Assembly (NCBI GenBank): GCA_022702485.1
Contig: JAJIYY010000003.1
Coordinates: 1,133,501 to 1,197,500 of the forward strand
DNA length: 64,000 nucleotides
Direction of reading: 5' to 3'
DNA from: Simplicillium sp. C3G150-2
Taxonomy: Eukaryota > Ascomycota > Sordariomycetes > Hypocreales > Cordycipitaceae
In this document: positions 45,346-55,974 of the stretch, piece by piece
Layout of the letters: the number at the start of each line of letters is the position of its first letter
How positions within the stretch are numbered: position 1 is the first letter of the stretch
Translations under genes and position numbers: made by a program
Notes under the pieces: model-generated
Databases searched by the model: none
What the model saw: the letters and a program-made list of their open reading frames with translations, nothing else
What the model was told of the DNA's origin: nothing

Positions 45346-46887
45346 TCACCACATGTCGTCGGAGCTCTTAACCATGTCCACTGTCGGTGTCTTGGGCACC
45401 ATGCGTTTCATTCGCTTGCGGTCTTCCTTGGTCACAAGAGATGGTGTGATAGGGACAAGGGGAGTGAATGGCTGGTATGGGGAATACGGCACGCCAGCTG
45501 TCATCGGAGTTCTTCCGCCAGGTGATAATGGCCCTCTACGCTCGAAAACAGTCTGTTTCGTCGTATGGTTCACGGCAGAAGGGGAGCTAAGAGATGGTTC
45601 GTAAGCTCTAAGTGGTAAAGCACCTCCAGTACGAACAGCTGATGGGGCGTTCGGGCGCTGGAATCGAGCTCCAGGCTTAGGCGATGATGGAAGGCTAGGG
45701 AACGTGGCTCCTGGCTTGGGGGATGAAGGCAGTCCAACCAACGGTGCCTGAGAATGTGTTGACGTGGCTGACGGGGGCTCAACCTCTGTTGGGGCTTGAG
45801 ATCCGCCATATTGTGAGCCGAGACGCGATCCAAACTGGGCCCCGATGCGCTCATCAATGCTTTGAATGGATTCAGGCGACATATCCGGTGGCGTCAATGG
45901 GACGACCGCGCCGCTGTTTCGAGTAGCAGAGCTATGCATGGACCTTTGATCCAAAGGTAGTGGTGGGTGGGCACTAGGTGCGTAATGACGCGGCGTCATG
46001 GCATCTAGCTCTTGACCATCCTGCCGAGGGAAGGTAGCCGACTGGGGTGTCATTATGGGGGAGGAAATGTTGAGACCCTTCATGTTCTTTTTCTTGGGGG
46101 AGCGCAAAGCATTAAAGAAGGACGATGTCTTGGACTGCGTCTTCTCTTCGTTCGCCCTGCTGAGGTTCAAGCTTGAGGGCTTGTTTTTCTCCTTCTTCGC
46201 CATTGACGAGCGCCCCTGGCTACTGGCACGGCTTACAGGGGATATCACGGGCGAGTCCAAGACGATACCCTGCTCCTTGGCCTCCTCGTGCTCCATGACG
46301 TACTTGTACATCTCTTCAAGCTGTTGTTGAGACATTGCGCGGTCGGCAGCTACCAAGCTGGGGTCAATGTTGGGATCTCGACCTGGGAGCGAAGTTGAGG
46401 CTGGGGAAACTGGTGGCTGAATATAAAGAGCTGGCCGATTGAATTCGGACTGTGTTGGTGACTTGTAAGAGAAGTTTGGGACGGCACGGTTGGCGAAGTC
46501 ACGGGCGACAGGATAAGCGGCTGGTGGGAATTGACTGCCGCAAAGGTCTTCCTCGTCGTCTTCTCCGTACACGAATAAGTCGTTGTTGAACTCGTCTTGG
46601 CCAGCCTTGAGATGCTCTCTGCGTCTTTTGGATAATGACAGGAGAGTAATGGCGACAATGAGCAAGCTTATGGCGTACGCACCAACGATGCCTCCAATTT
46701 GAGCGGGTAAAAGTCCAAGGTCCCGCGATGCACCAGCAGAGAATGGAGGGCCGTCTTCAGGCGACGGCGGCGGATCAAAGTAGTTGTGGTGAATATCAGA
46801 CAACACCGAACTGTGAACGAGTGACGAGAAGCCCAGCGACGCAAGCAGGACTTTGACTAGAGGTTGTTTGAGGCGACCTAGAAGCAT
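45346..46887 (-). CDS. Uncharacterised single-pass membrane protein with long disordered tail
   Basis: One exon, 513 residues from MLLGRLKQPLVKVLLASLG. I do not recognise a named family. Residues 1-27 look like a signal peptide; a short Pro-rich external part (about 28-60) follows; residues about 64-86 (IGGIVGAYAISLLIVAITLL) are one strong membrane helix ended by SKRRR, which points to an extracellular or luminal N-terminus and a cytosolic tail. The 430-residue tail is Ser/Pro-rich with a conserved-looking acidic patch (VYGEDDEEDL), a helix (AMSQQQLEEMYKYVMEHEEA), a basic SFFNALRSPKKKN segment and two near-identical SSPKPGA repeats. It ends in a distinctive block, DRKRMKRMVPKTPTVDMVKS, before SDDMW. 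Such tails often bind partners or are phosphorylated. The open frame extends to 47148, but the signal peptide favours 46887. Confidence 0.75.
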   Translation of the reverse strand: MLLGRLKQPLVKVLLASLGFSSLVHSSVLSDIHHNYFDPPPSPEDGPPFSAGASRDLGLLPAQIGGIVGAYAISLLIVAITLLSLSKRRREHLKAGQDEFNNDLFVYGEDDEEDLCGSQFPPAAYPVARDFANRAVPNFSYKSPTQSEFNRPALYIQPPVSPASTSLPGRDPNIDPSLVAADRAMSQQQLEEMYKYVMEHEEAKEQGIVLDSPVISPVSRASSQGRSSMAKKEKNKPSSLNLSRANEEKTQSKTSSFFNALRSPKKKNMKGLNISSPIMTPQSATFPRQDGQELDAMTPRHYAPSAHPPLPLDQRSMHSSATRNSGAVVPLTPPDMSPESIQSIDERIGAQFGSRLGSQYGGSQAPTEVEPPSATSTHSQAPLVGLPSSPKPGATFPSLPSSPKPGARFQRPNAPSAVRTGGALPLRAYEPSLSSPSAVNHTTKQTVFERRGPLSPGGRTPMTAGVPYSPYQPFTPLVPITPSLVTKEDRKRMKRMVPKTPTVDMVKSSDDMW

Positions 46888-47980
46888 GTTTCTCGAGAAG
46901 AGAATATAGACCCTTTTAAGGAGGGATACGCGGCGTGATGAAACCTCCAGGTGATGAGGGTCGAAACACAGCTTGAGTGAAAAAGTGACATGGACGCGGG
47001 CGAATGCGAGGCGCTGAAAGGGTATATAGCGGGACGTGATGTTCGGCACTGGTATCTGGTCGGCGCTGGGAGACGGGGGGGAGACACTGAGGGTACAGGG
47101 CACCCATCCCAGTGGTGCACACCATCGTGGGTGTGATTGGCAATGCACAACGCAGACTTGCAGAGGAGAAGTCGATTCTCGAGCTCTGGTTGGACGAGAG
47201 GATGTGATGACAGGGATCGCTAAGCGCCGAGCTCAACGGGTCACACTGGGTCAACTGGCCACCGACGACGCTGGTTGGCTGCTGTCCTCAGACCCGCAAG
47301 CCACTAAAGCAGAGCCCCGCTCCAGACCCTTTCGACCACTGAAGAGAGTGGGAGGCGGGGAGACAAGATAGGACCCGGGTGCTCGCTTTTGTGCTGTCTA
47401 TTGCGAAACTTCTCTCATCACTTTTCCGGTCTGGCGATCACCTCAAAGAAAGCCGGCTGCGAATTGTCATTGGATGCAGAGAGAGACCGGGATAGTGCTT
47501 TTGCTTGAAGAGTGTAACAGGGTCTGTGCAAAACCACCGCTGTCTGGACCAAATGGCGACCTGTGAGGATGTTTCTGCTGGGTGCCCAATCACTTAGGCG
47601 GCAAGAGTCAGAAGTTCAAAAACAAATTCGGAAGTTCCTGAAATAAGCTTGCATTGCCCGACTTTTATTGTTGTAATTTTTTTTGTTTCTTTTTTTGGAA
47701 ATATAATTATCGCAAGTTATTGCTGTGACACTCGGCTGGCATACATAGTAGCAACTTCAGTGGTACGTCCCAGTACGTGCTGTTGCGATTAGTCATCCAA
47801 CTTTCCTGGCGCGTCTGCCAGCGACCTGCACGCGTCTCCCATTTAGATACACTGTAGCATCGTGAAGGGCAAACCCAACTCGCATCAGGATACGTCAATT
47901 CCGTATCTTGGAGCTTTACTAGCAATCCAGATTCTCCTTCTCAAACTTCACAACTCAATGTCATCACAGCCTCTCGCGCA
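46888..47980. promoter_or_regulatory. Divergent promoter region between membrane protein gene and Srs2-like gene
   Basis: About 1.1 kb between two divergent start codons. No gene is seen. An AT-rich patch lies at 47670-47710. An upstream ATG at 47958 opens a frame that overlaps the helicase start (see findings). Confidence 0.5.
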
Positions 47981-50932
47981 ATGCCGCCTGAATCACCATC
48001 CGAACCGCTCGCGATGTCAACATCCAACCCAGGAGACGCCGTCCTGAGCTCACTCAACAAAGCCCAATATCGTGCTGTTACTTCAAAATCCCCCACTGTT
48101 GCTATTCTTGCGGGACCTGGAAGCGGTAAAACTCATACGCTAACTGCTCGCGTGGTATGGCTCATCAAAGAGGCAGGATATCAGCCTTCCGATGTGATCG
48201 TCGCCACCTTCACTGTGAAAGCAGCCCGGGAAATGAAGCACCGTATTGGCAAGCTATTGGGCGAAGAGTGTCAAAAGAAGATTGTATTAGGAACATTTCA
48301 TTCGATATCCAGGCGCTACCTAGCGACATATGGCAAACGAATAGGTCTAGATCCCAAGTTTGGCATCGCAGACGACAAGGACTCGAAAGCGATTATGGAT
48401 CGCATCTGCAAACGTCATGATATATCTGTTGACCCTGTATACGCACGCAATTGGATCAGTAAACGAAAGTCGAAAGGAGTCTCTACGGTGCCACAACCAG
48501 AGGACAAGAAGAACCCACAGTTCCCCATGCTGTCAATCTGTTACCAAGAATACCAAGATCAGTTGCAGCGTTCAAACATGCTTGACTATGATGACTTGCT
48601 CCTGCGCTGTGTGGAACTGCTGCAAAACTCTCCCGGCTGCGTCCGTAATGTCCAGGCCGTCCTAATTGACGAATACCAAGATACAAACGGAATCCAATAC
48701 CAACTCATGAAGCTCTTTGCTCAGGCCAAACAACGCATCACCATTGTTGGCGACCCTGATCAAAGTATCTATGGTTGGAGATCCGCTGAGATTCGCAATC
48801 TATTCAAATTGCTCCGAGAATTTCCTGAGACAGATGAGATCTCGCTCGAAGAAAACTATCGTTCTTCCCAATCAATTCTAAACTGTGCCCTTCGAGTCAT
48901 ACAGCAGGACAAAAACCGCTACCAAAAGGTTCTACTCCCAGTCCACGCTAAAGGTGCGACTCCAGTCTTGAGAACTCTGGACTCTGGCGCAAAAGAAGGC
49001 CAATGGGTTGTATCTGAAGTTCGCAGAGTCACTATGATGTGCGGCGGCATGCTCAAGAATCAGGACGTGGCGATTCTAATTCGATCTGCGTATCTTTCTC
49101 GCCATGTCGAATCAGCTCTTGGAAAAGCCGGTATTCCATACCGAATGATTGGAGGAAGCAAGTTCTACGACCGCAAAGAAATCAAGATTCTCCTTGACTA
49201 CCTGCGTGTTGTATTTCAGCCCGACAACAACGACGCAGTCGCCAGGATCATCAACGTACCCCGCCGTGGCATTGGGGAGGTCACCATAAAGGCTTTATTG
49301 GAGGAGGCAGAGCTGTCGAAAGGGAGCTTATGGTCACTTATTACGAAACACTGCTCTGGTGTCAAAAAAGCATCCACCAACATCCGCGCCAATATGGAAA
49401 AGAAACTCAGCAGCGAACTAGTCAGAATCATCAATACTCTCCGAAAGCGCTCACAAAGCATCAAAGACGACCCAGCTGGACTCATCGATCTCATGCATCA
49501 ACTGATCAACTTACTCAAGTTTGAGGATTACTTGAAGACAGAACATGCTGATGACCACGAACAGAGGTGGGCAAACGTGCAAGAGCTGGTGAATCTTGCA
49601 ACAGACTTTGTAAAAGACTTTGGCAACGAGGATGAGGATGCTCTCCCTGAGGTTGAGAATATCGAACAAGTCAAAGAAGATGATGTGCTTGGCAGGTTCC
49701 TGGCCAATGTAGCATTAGCTTCTGATGCGCAGAAAGATGATGAATCTGTTGATTCCTCTTCGTTGGTCACAATATCTACTATTCACGCCGCCAAGGGCCT
49801 CGAGTGGCCAGTCGTATTCATCCCTGCCGTGTATGACGGAGCGCTGCCTCATTCGAGAGCTGAAGACATGGATGAGGAACGCCGCCTTCTGTATGTAGCG
49901 ATGACGCGGGCGAAATCTCTCCTGTATCTCAGCTGGCCAGTAGCTGGATCGCAAGGATCTAGAGGCAATGTAGAACTGTCGCAATTCCTCACGACTATCG
50001 CAGACACTATGTTTGCGAAGAAAGGGCCGTCGTTCAACAAGCCGTTACTTGATAGCATCGCCAAGATTCTCGGTAGAGTTGCGCCAACGGACCAAACAGT
50101 TTTCGGCAAGCTGCCTGAGATGTTTTCAACGGAGGATGACATGATTCCAGAAGATCCTCACGATGTCGGTCATCTTAATGATTACGATGAAGGATGGAAT
50201 GACACTTGGCGGCCTAAGAAGAGGCAGATGTTGGAGTATCCTGCAGGAACGACCGCGGCGGATTTCAGGCCTAAACCAAAATCTCTTATGCAGCCGGGAC
50301 CAGATTTGACACTGCCGAGACTTCCGGGATTTATGACAGCAGGCGCCCACCAAACAGCCCTGCAAGCACATGCACCAGAAAAAGCTGTAGAAGAGCAGCC
50401 CAAACCCGGCCCTGCCAAACGAGGCACGACGAAACGAAAAGCAGACCAGCGCAGTTTGCTAGGCTTTATCACGAAGGAAATGTCTCCAAGCGTGGAGCCA
50501 ACAACGAGTTATCCTCCAAATCAGATCCAAACTCGTGGAACAACGTACCCCAGCCTCGCACACATGAGTGTACAGCCAGCTTCTGCGGCTATTGACCCAG
50601 AAATGGCCCAGCATCAACTGTCCAAAGGAAAGTCATTCGTGGCACCAAAGACTATGTTGCGTGAGGAGGGGCCCAGAAAGCGCTACGCCAACTTTTCAAG
50701 CTCGCCAGCTCGCCCACCGAGTCCAGGAAGGGCGGATGAAGCGCCAGCACCCCGGATACCTCTGACTCGACCGGCGACGAGCTTGCATCATACAACATTC
50801 CAATCGGCCAAGCACAGAGGAGTGAGGCGGCCGGTGGGTATGGGACCGGCGCCTTCTATGCAGCGGCTACGACAGCCGTTCAAGCCGTTGACGATAAACC
50901 GGCCAGGACAGCCAGCACCCAAGCGTGAATGA
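47981..50932 (+). CDS. SRS2: Srs2/UvrD-type 3'-5' DNA helicase (superfamily 1)
   Basis: A single exon encodes 983 residues. All SF1A helicase motifs are present in order: Q-motif and start LNKAQYRAVTS, Walker A AGPGSGKT (44-51), motif Ia VATFTVKAAREMKHRI, Walker B VLIDEYQDTNGIQYQLM, motif III VGDPDQSIYGWRSAE, motif IV EENYRSSQSILNCA, motif V STIHAAKGLEWPVVF and motif VI RRLLYVAMTRAKSLLYLSW. Fungal Srs2 strips Rad51 filaments to curb unwanted recombination; UvrD/PcrA-like helicases share the core, so the Srs2 name rests on eukaryotic context and the long Ser/Pro/Lys-rich C-terminus (residues about 770-983), the region where yeast Srs2 binds Rad51 and SUMO-PCNA. KRKADQRSLLGFITKEMSPS in that tail resembles a PCNA- or partner-binding element. 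An in-frame second Met lies at 48014. Confidence 0.93.
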   Translation: MPPESPSEPLAMSTSNPGDAVLSSLNKAQYRAVTSKSPTVAILAGPGSGKTHTLTARVVWLIKEAGYQPSDVIVATFTVKAAREMKHRIGKLLGEECQKKIVLGTFHSISRRYLATYGKRIGLDPKFGIADDKDSKAIMDRICKRHDISVDPVYARNWISKRKSKGVSTVPQPEDKKNPQFPMLSICYQEYQDQLQRSNMLDYDDLLLRCVELLQNSPGCVRNVQAVLIDEYQDTNGIQYQLMKLFAQAKQRITIVGDPDQSIYGWRSAEIRNLFKLLREFPETDEISLEENYRSSQSILNCALRVIQQDKNRYQKVLLPVHAKGATPVLRTLDSGAKEGQWVVSEVRRVTMMCGGMLKNQDVAILIRSAYLSRHVESALGKAGIPYRMIGGSKFYDRKEIKILLDYLRVVFQPDNNDAVARIINVPRRGIGEVTIKALLEEAELSKGSLWSLITKHCSGVKKASTNIRANMEKKLSSELVRIINTLRKRSQSIKDDPAGLIDLMHQLINLLKFEDYLKTEHADDHEQRWANVQELVNLATDFVKDFGNEDEDALPEVENIEQVKEDDVLGRFLANVALASDAQKDDESVDSSSLVTISTIHAAKGLEWPVVFIPAVYDGALPHSRAEDMDEERRLLYVAMTRAKSLLYLSWPVAGSQGSRGNVELSQFLTTIADTMFAKKGPSFNKPLLDSIAKILGRVAPTDQTVFGKLPEMFSTEDDMIPEDPHDVGHLNDYDEGWNDTWRPKKRQMLEYPAGTTAADFRPKPKSLMQPGPDLTLPRLPGFMTAGAHQTALQAHAPEKAVEEQPKPGPAKRGTTKRKADQRSLLGFITKEMSPSVEPTTSYPPNQIQTRGTTYPSLAHMSVQPASAAIDPEMAQHQLSKGKSFVAPKTMLREEGPRKRYANFSSSPARPPSPGRADEAPAPRIPLTRPATSLHHTTFQSAKHRGVRRPVGMGPAPSMQRLRQPFKPLTINRPGQPAPKRE

Positions 50933-51323
50933 GTGTTGGTAGCGGTGATGCCTTGTTGGAGATTTTGTGTTTATTAGAACAGCGATCATATACCCCAAAT
51001 AGACTACAATTTAATTTTGCATTATGAAAAGAATATCGGATCATTTCGGAACAGGTTGTCGTAATGGAACAATGTGGCAGCCTGTGAAGTGTGTCGAGCG
51101 TTATGGGAGGCGAGGTGGTCATGACGAGCCTTACTCTTAAGCATAACGGTTATGGTCAGTTGGCGTACAGAACAAATAATATAAATAATAGACGCATCTG
51201 CAAACCAGAAAGCGAATTCATCAGCATCGACATCTTCAGAATCACTTGTCAATCGTCCACTTTAAAAAAAAACACTTGCAACACAACAACCTTCAAGCCT
51301 ATCAAAACAGACATCATTCAACA
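50933..51323. other. Intergenic: helicase 3' flank and promoter of small gene
   Basis: Short AT-rich stretch holding the 3' end of the helicase gene and the leader of the small mitochondrial-type gene (51250-51323, A/C-rich). No other gene is seen. Confidence 0.45.
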
Positions 51324-51566
51324 ATGTCTTCCATCATCGCCACGCGCTTCACCACCCCCGTCGCTCGCGCGGCGTTTTCTACCTCCACCAAGACACTTTC
51401 CCCGTCCTCGGAAGTCAGCGCCGCTGGTCGCTCTTGGGGCTGGAAGAGCCTCTCACCCCGAACCAGGCAGTACGTTGTTTACGGTTTGGGCGTGGGCCTG
51501 TTGCTGGACAGCTATATTGTGGTGAACTATTACCCAGGATGGTTGGGGCTCGAGAAGAAGCACTAG
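51324..51566 (+). CDS. Small mitochondrial-type single-pass membrane protein, 80 residues
   Basis: One exon, 80 residues, start MSSIIATRFTTPVARAAFST. The first about 35 residues are rich in Arg, Ser, Thr and Ala with no acidic residue before the cleavage-like region (RFTTPVARAAFSTSTKTLS), typical of a mitochondrial targeting sequence. WGWKSLSPRTRQ precedes one membrane helix (YVVYGLGVGLLLDSYIVVNYY, about residues 50-70; given as a range), then PGWLGLEKKH. This is the size and layout of small inner-membrane subunits of respiratory complexes or assembly factors, but I do not recognise the family. A short A/C-rich leader and an in-frame stop upstream support the start. Confidence that it is a gene rests on the targeting-plus-helix layout, not on a known match. 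Confidence 0.7.
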   Translation: MSSIIATRFTTPVARAAFSTSTKTLSPSSEVSAAGRSWGWKSLSPRTRQYVVYGLGVGLLLDSYIVVNYYPGWLGLEKKH

Positions 51567-52368
51567 AGGAGAATTTCCCCGGGGAGCGGGGTGAACAGAT
51601 TCGATTTTAGAGGTGGTTTTGTTTGTTTTTTATTATAGAGGAATATTACAATATATTGGTTTGTTTTTTTCGTCTCGTATCTTATAGACTACGTTTCTAT
51701 CAATATTAGGACTTTGCTATAAAAGCACTCGGTGTCACTGGAGTTACAGCTACTGAACCGCAACAGCGAATTGCCAGAAGGGGAAGCGGTAGCCCGCCAA
51801 GTGACGCACGCAGCGGACAGACTCAAGTACCGACCGCTATTCACCGAGTTGGGGGGGGAACAAGGGGGGTGACAAGGTCTAAGATTCTCCCGCTGAAAGG
51901 TTTGACAGAACGGGGTTGCATCCGTCTGCGGGCCTCACATGCCAAGGTCATGCTTGACGGACAGGCGATTCATCGACGAGACACGCGACCAGGAAAAAAA
52001 GTCGATGGAGAGTTTGATAGTTGAGTTTATTTATTTGTTTAATTTTTTGCTTTTTTTTTTGTTCTACATCTGGAGGTGATGCAACCTGAAAATAGAAACT
52101 TCTGGCGTTTTATCAAACATGAATCATGCCATCGTGACAGGCAAGTTGCAAATGTAGTCGTTCTGCGATGTAACTGGCGAACAGCGAGACGAGACTCTCT
52201 GGAAGAGTCTGGCTAACAGGACAGGGTGGAGGACCGCTGGACACCAATGGGTTCGGGTGTGTCGAGTGCCGATTCAGCCACTGCATCCCAGTGTGCGAGT
52301 GCGTGCTGTGAGCTGGCGTGGGCTCGCTCGTACGGGTCCCAAAATGGGCACTTGCACAGGCGGCCGGT

Positions 52369-52396
52369 GGCTTTTGGCTTTTGGCTTTTGGCTTTT
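52369..52396. repeat. (GGCTTTT)4 heptanucleotide array
   Basis: Four perfect tandem copies of GGCTTTT, followed by GGGTTGG. A small minisatellite in the region between the mitochondrial-type gene and the ceramidase gene. Confidence 0.9.
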
Positions 52397-52878
52397 GGGT
52401 TGGCCCTGGCGGGTGATCGTTGGTGGAGAAGGAGATTGATTCTGGGGTGCAGCTGTCTACGGTACAGGACCCAGGTTTACCTACATGTATGGTATCGTCA
52501 GTGAAAGGACTTGACATGAAAGAAGAAAAAGAAAAAGAAAATTCTCAGTAGGCGTGAATGGAAAAATATGCAACCATCCAGTCAGCAGAAAAGAGGAAAA
52601 TGAAATAATCTTCATCCTAAAATCCTTCGTACAGTGCAGGGGGAATACCTGCCTTTCGGTCCTTCGTCCTTCGCCCTCCCCACTAGAAATGCAACATGGC
52701 TCTACGAGGTAGCTATTGGCCCCTACAGGCTCTGCCATTTCCGCGCTAATCAGCCTCCCATCGTCCAATGTCGTGCGCCCAATCGACCAAGTCTCGCGGC
52801 CCTGTTGCCTCTTTGAGCTCGACGTCAGCACCAACTGCTGCAAGCCCGGATCGACCTTGGCCCTCCATTCAATCCTTG

Positions 52879-52896
52879 CAGGTACAGGTACAGGTA
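52879..52896. repeat. (CAGGTA)3 hexanucleotide array
   Basis: Three perfect tandem copies of CAGGTA in the ceramidase upstream region. Confidence 0.85.
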
Positions 52897-53589
52897 CACC
52901 AGTCCCCTCCGCTACCTCTGTCGAAGGGTCGCAGTCAGTGATGCTGCTGCTGCTGCTTCTGTCGTCTTTGCTCTCTCCGCAACTACATCGTGATCAATGC
53001 ATAAACTGGCAATACCTAACACTCCCATTTCATCAACCATTTACCAATATCTCCGCCTCCACCCACTGGTCCTCATCACTGCTCACCGTACGCCAAAGAC
53101 GCATCCGCTCGCCTTCATGCTCGTGTCCAACGCAACCACAAAGACAATTTTACTGCACCCCCTGCTGTCCAGCGTCGCAGTAGCGTCGTCAGTGGAAGAT
53201 CGGCCCCCCTCCATCTGTTCCTCCGTACCACTGGCAGCTTTGTCCCGAGACCCCGTCCACCTGCCCACCTCCCCCCTCCTCGCCATTCCACTAGCGCCAA
53301 GTAACTGTACCACAAGGAACCAGACTGGTGTACACTGTCACCTACCGAACCCAGTAAAGGCTAGCGATTGCAACCTGGGGATAGGGATCAACGGAGCCAG
53401 AGGCTCCCCCTAGCTTTTCAATGCTTGGTGTGTGCTTTTCGGCCGAACACAAGACCGTCCTGTCTGCTTATTATTATAATGCATGCGCCCTCCACCCCCA
53501 GCTCTAGACTATTGTTTTTTTCTTGCTCTATCCTATTCCCTTGAATGGTTTCTCAACGTATCCTGTAAACAGTAGTGAAACCGTTCATC

Positions 53590-55974
53590 ATGGGAGTTCT
53601 TTCGCAGCGACCTCCCCCTACGCGCTTTGGCACCAGGTCTGTCCTCTCGTTGCTCTCCATCTTCACCCTCTTCGTTCTCGCTGCCATCGCCTACACCAGC
53701 TCCGGCGACGAGCACAACAAGCGTAGCTTCAACGACTATATCAGAGCCAAGTTCTCCAACAAGGCCAACGTCGACGATACTCGCGAAAAGTATCTGCTTG
53801 GTGTCGGCAAGGCCGATATCACTGGTCCCGTCGTCGAAATCAACTTTGCCGGATACGCCAACCTTGATCAAAAGGGCACCGGTTTGCGCCAGCGCCTGCA
53901 CAGCCGCGCCTTCATCATCGGCGACAAGAGTAACCCCAAAGATCGATTCGTCTACATTGTCATTGACGCCCAGTCTGGAGATACCGCCGTGAGAAATGGT
54001 GTCTTGGACGGCATTGCTGCTCTCGGAAGCGAGTACTCTCTTTACGGCCAGCAGAACATCGCCTTGACTGGTACTCACAGCCACTCCGGCCCCGGAGCTT
54101 GGTTCAACTATCTACTGCCACAAGTCACATCTTTGGGATTCGATAAGCAGAGTTACCAGGCCATTGTCGATGGCGTCGTGCTCTCTATCAAACGTGCTCA
54201 CGAGAGCTTGCAAGAGGTAAGCACATTTTCTAATAATGCTTGATCTTCTAGCCTTGGAAAATCAGATTACTGACCGTCCAATAGGGCTACCTCGATGTTG
54301 GTGAGACTGAAATCGCTGACGGTGCTATCAATCGCTCTCTCTGGGCCTATCTGAACAACCCTGAGGAGGAACGTGCTAAGTACAAGGCTGAGACCGATAC
54401 TACTATGACCTTGCTTCGCTTCCAACGCGCTTCTGACAGCAAGCACATTGGTGTTTTGTCCTGGTTCTCCGTTCATGGCACTTCTCTTCTTGGTAACAAC
54501 ACCCATGCTGCTGCTGACAACAAGGGTGTCGCTGCATGGATGCTCGAAGAGGAAATGAAGAACTCTGGTTCTGCTGCGCCCGGCTTCGTTGCTGGCTTTA
54601 GTCAGTCTAGTGTTGGAGACACGACTCCCAACGTTGGAGGAGCCTATTGCGACGATGGTTCTGGCCAACAGTGCAGCCTTGAGAACAGCACCTGTGCCGA
54701 CGGCAAATCCCAATCATGCCATGGACGTGGTCCCTTTTTCGAGGCTCTTGATCTCGGTGTCAAGAGCTGTCACGAGATGGGCCGTCGTCAGTACGCTGGT
54801 GCCAAGAAAATCATTGTGAGTCTTCCTTTTTGAAACCTTTTGATCGAAACCAGTCATGCTAATATAGTTACAGGACTCGCTGGGTCAGTCTGGCACCGCC
54901 ATCAAGGGATCAACCGTCAAGGCTTTCCACTTCTTCCACAACATGAGCTACTGGAACTTCACTCTTCCTGACGGTACTCCCGCTCAGACCTGCCCTGCTG
55001 CCCTCGGATACTCCTTTGCTGCTGGTACCTCTGACTGGCCAGGAGCATTCGACTTCACTCAAGGTGATTCTGGCAAGCCCAATGCCAACCCACTGTGGAG
55101 AGTGGTGTCTGGTGTCCTCAAAGAGCCATCAGCACAGCAGAAGAAGTGCCAGGAGCCCAAGCCCGTCTTACTGGACGTTGGTGAGATCAACACACCATAC
55201 GCCTGGACCCCCAACCTGGTTGATATCCAAATGCTGCGTGTTGGTCAGCTCGTCATCGTCATCAGCCCTAGCGAGGCCACTACCATGAGTGGCCGCCGCT
55301 GGAAGGCTGCTGTGGCCAAGGAAGCCGCCTCGTTTGTCGACAGCCCCGTCACCGTGCTCGGTGGTCCTGCGAACAGCTACTCTCACTATCTGGCAACTCC
55401 TGAAGAGTACGACATCCAGCGATACGAAGGTGCTTCGACTCTATATGGCCGCAATGAGCTCAATGCCTACATCAACCTCACTGTTAGCAACATGCACTAT
55501 CTTCATCCTGACGCGAAGGACCAGCCTCCTCAGGGCGAGCTTGCTCCCGATAATAGAGATAAGATGCTGTCTTTCATCACCGGTGTGGTTGTGGACGGCG
55601 CACCGGCTGGAAAGTCTTTCGGACAAGTCCTCAACCAGCCCAAGGCAACCTACAAGGTGGGCGACATTGTCAACGCAACCTTCGTTGGAGCCAATCCTCG
55701 CAACAACCTCCGACAGGAAGGTACTTTTGTCGCTGTTGAGCAGCTTCTGGATAACAACTGGACAAGAGTCCGCGATGACAACGATTGGTTCCTTGTCTAC
55801 ACCTGGCGTCGCACCAACTTTGTCCTTGGTTACAGCGAAGTTGACGCAACGTGGGAGACGTACGGCAACGCCAAGCCTGGCACTTACCGTTTCAAGTACT
55901 ATGGTGACTCGAAGCCGCTGATTGGTAAGATCAAGGAGTTTGAAGGAACGAGTAATAGCTTTGTCTTGTCGTAA
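53590..55974 (+). CDS. Neutral/alkaline (non-lysosomal) ceramidase
   Basis: Three exons: 53590-54216, 54285-54815, 54874-55974; 752 residues. It hydrolyses ceramide to sphingosine and fatty acid. Residues 16-36 (RSVLSLLSIFTLFVLAAIAY) form an N-terminal membrane anchor or uncleaved signal. The catalytic domain begins YLLGVGKADITGPVVEINFAGYANL (cited as about 68-92), has the zinc-binding TGTHSHSGPGAWFN at 160-173 and the active-site segment GFSQSSVGDTTPNVGG at about 313-328, with the Ser-Val-Gly-Asp-Thr surroundings of the nucleophile. A Cys-rich loop (GAYCDDGSGQQCSLENSTC, CHGRGPFF) follows, as in the eukaryotic enzymes. The C-terminal immunoglobulin-like domain (VGDIVNATFVGANPRNNL, GTYRFKYYGDSKPLIGK) closes the protein. 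Several N-x-S/T sites fit secretion. Family members are typically 700-780 residues, so it is full length. Confidence 0.95.

Larger units (their letters stand above)
51567..53589. other. Intergenic, 2 kb, upstream of ceramidase
   Basis: Upstream region of the ceramidase gene. Visible: a T10 run near 52050, a (GGCTTTT)4 array at 52369-52396, a (CAGGTA)3 array at 52879-52896 and a pyrimidine-rich leader from about 53430. Overlapping frames of up to 155 codons have low-complexity, Ser/His/Pro-rich translations and are not called. Confidence 0.45.

Noticed and set aside
46888..47148. N-terminal extension of the membrane protein frame up to 47148
   Set aside because: The extra 87 residues are His/Pro/Ser-rich without a domain, whereas starting at 46887 places a good signal peptide at the N-terminus.
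40964..50932. Possible functional DNA-repair cluster of BRCT scaffold and Srs2-like helicase
   Set aside because: VPS25, SREBP and an unrelated membrane protein gene lie between them; ordinary neighbourhood is the simpler reading.
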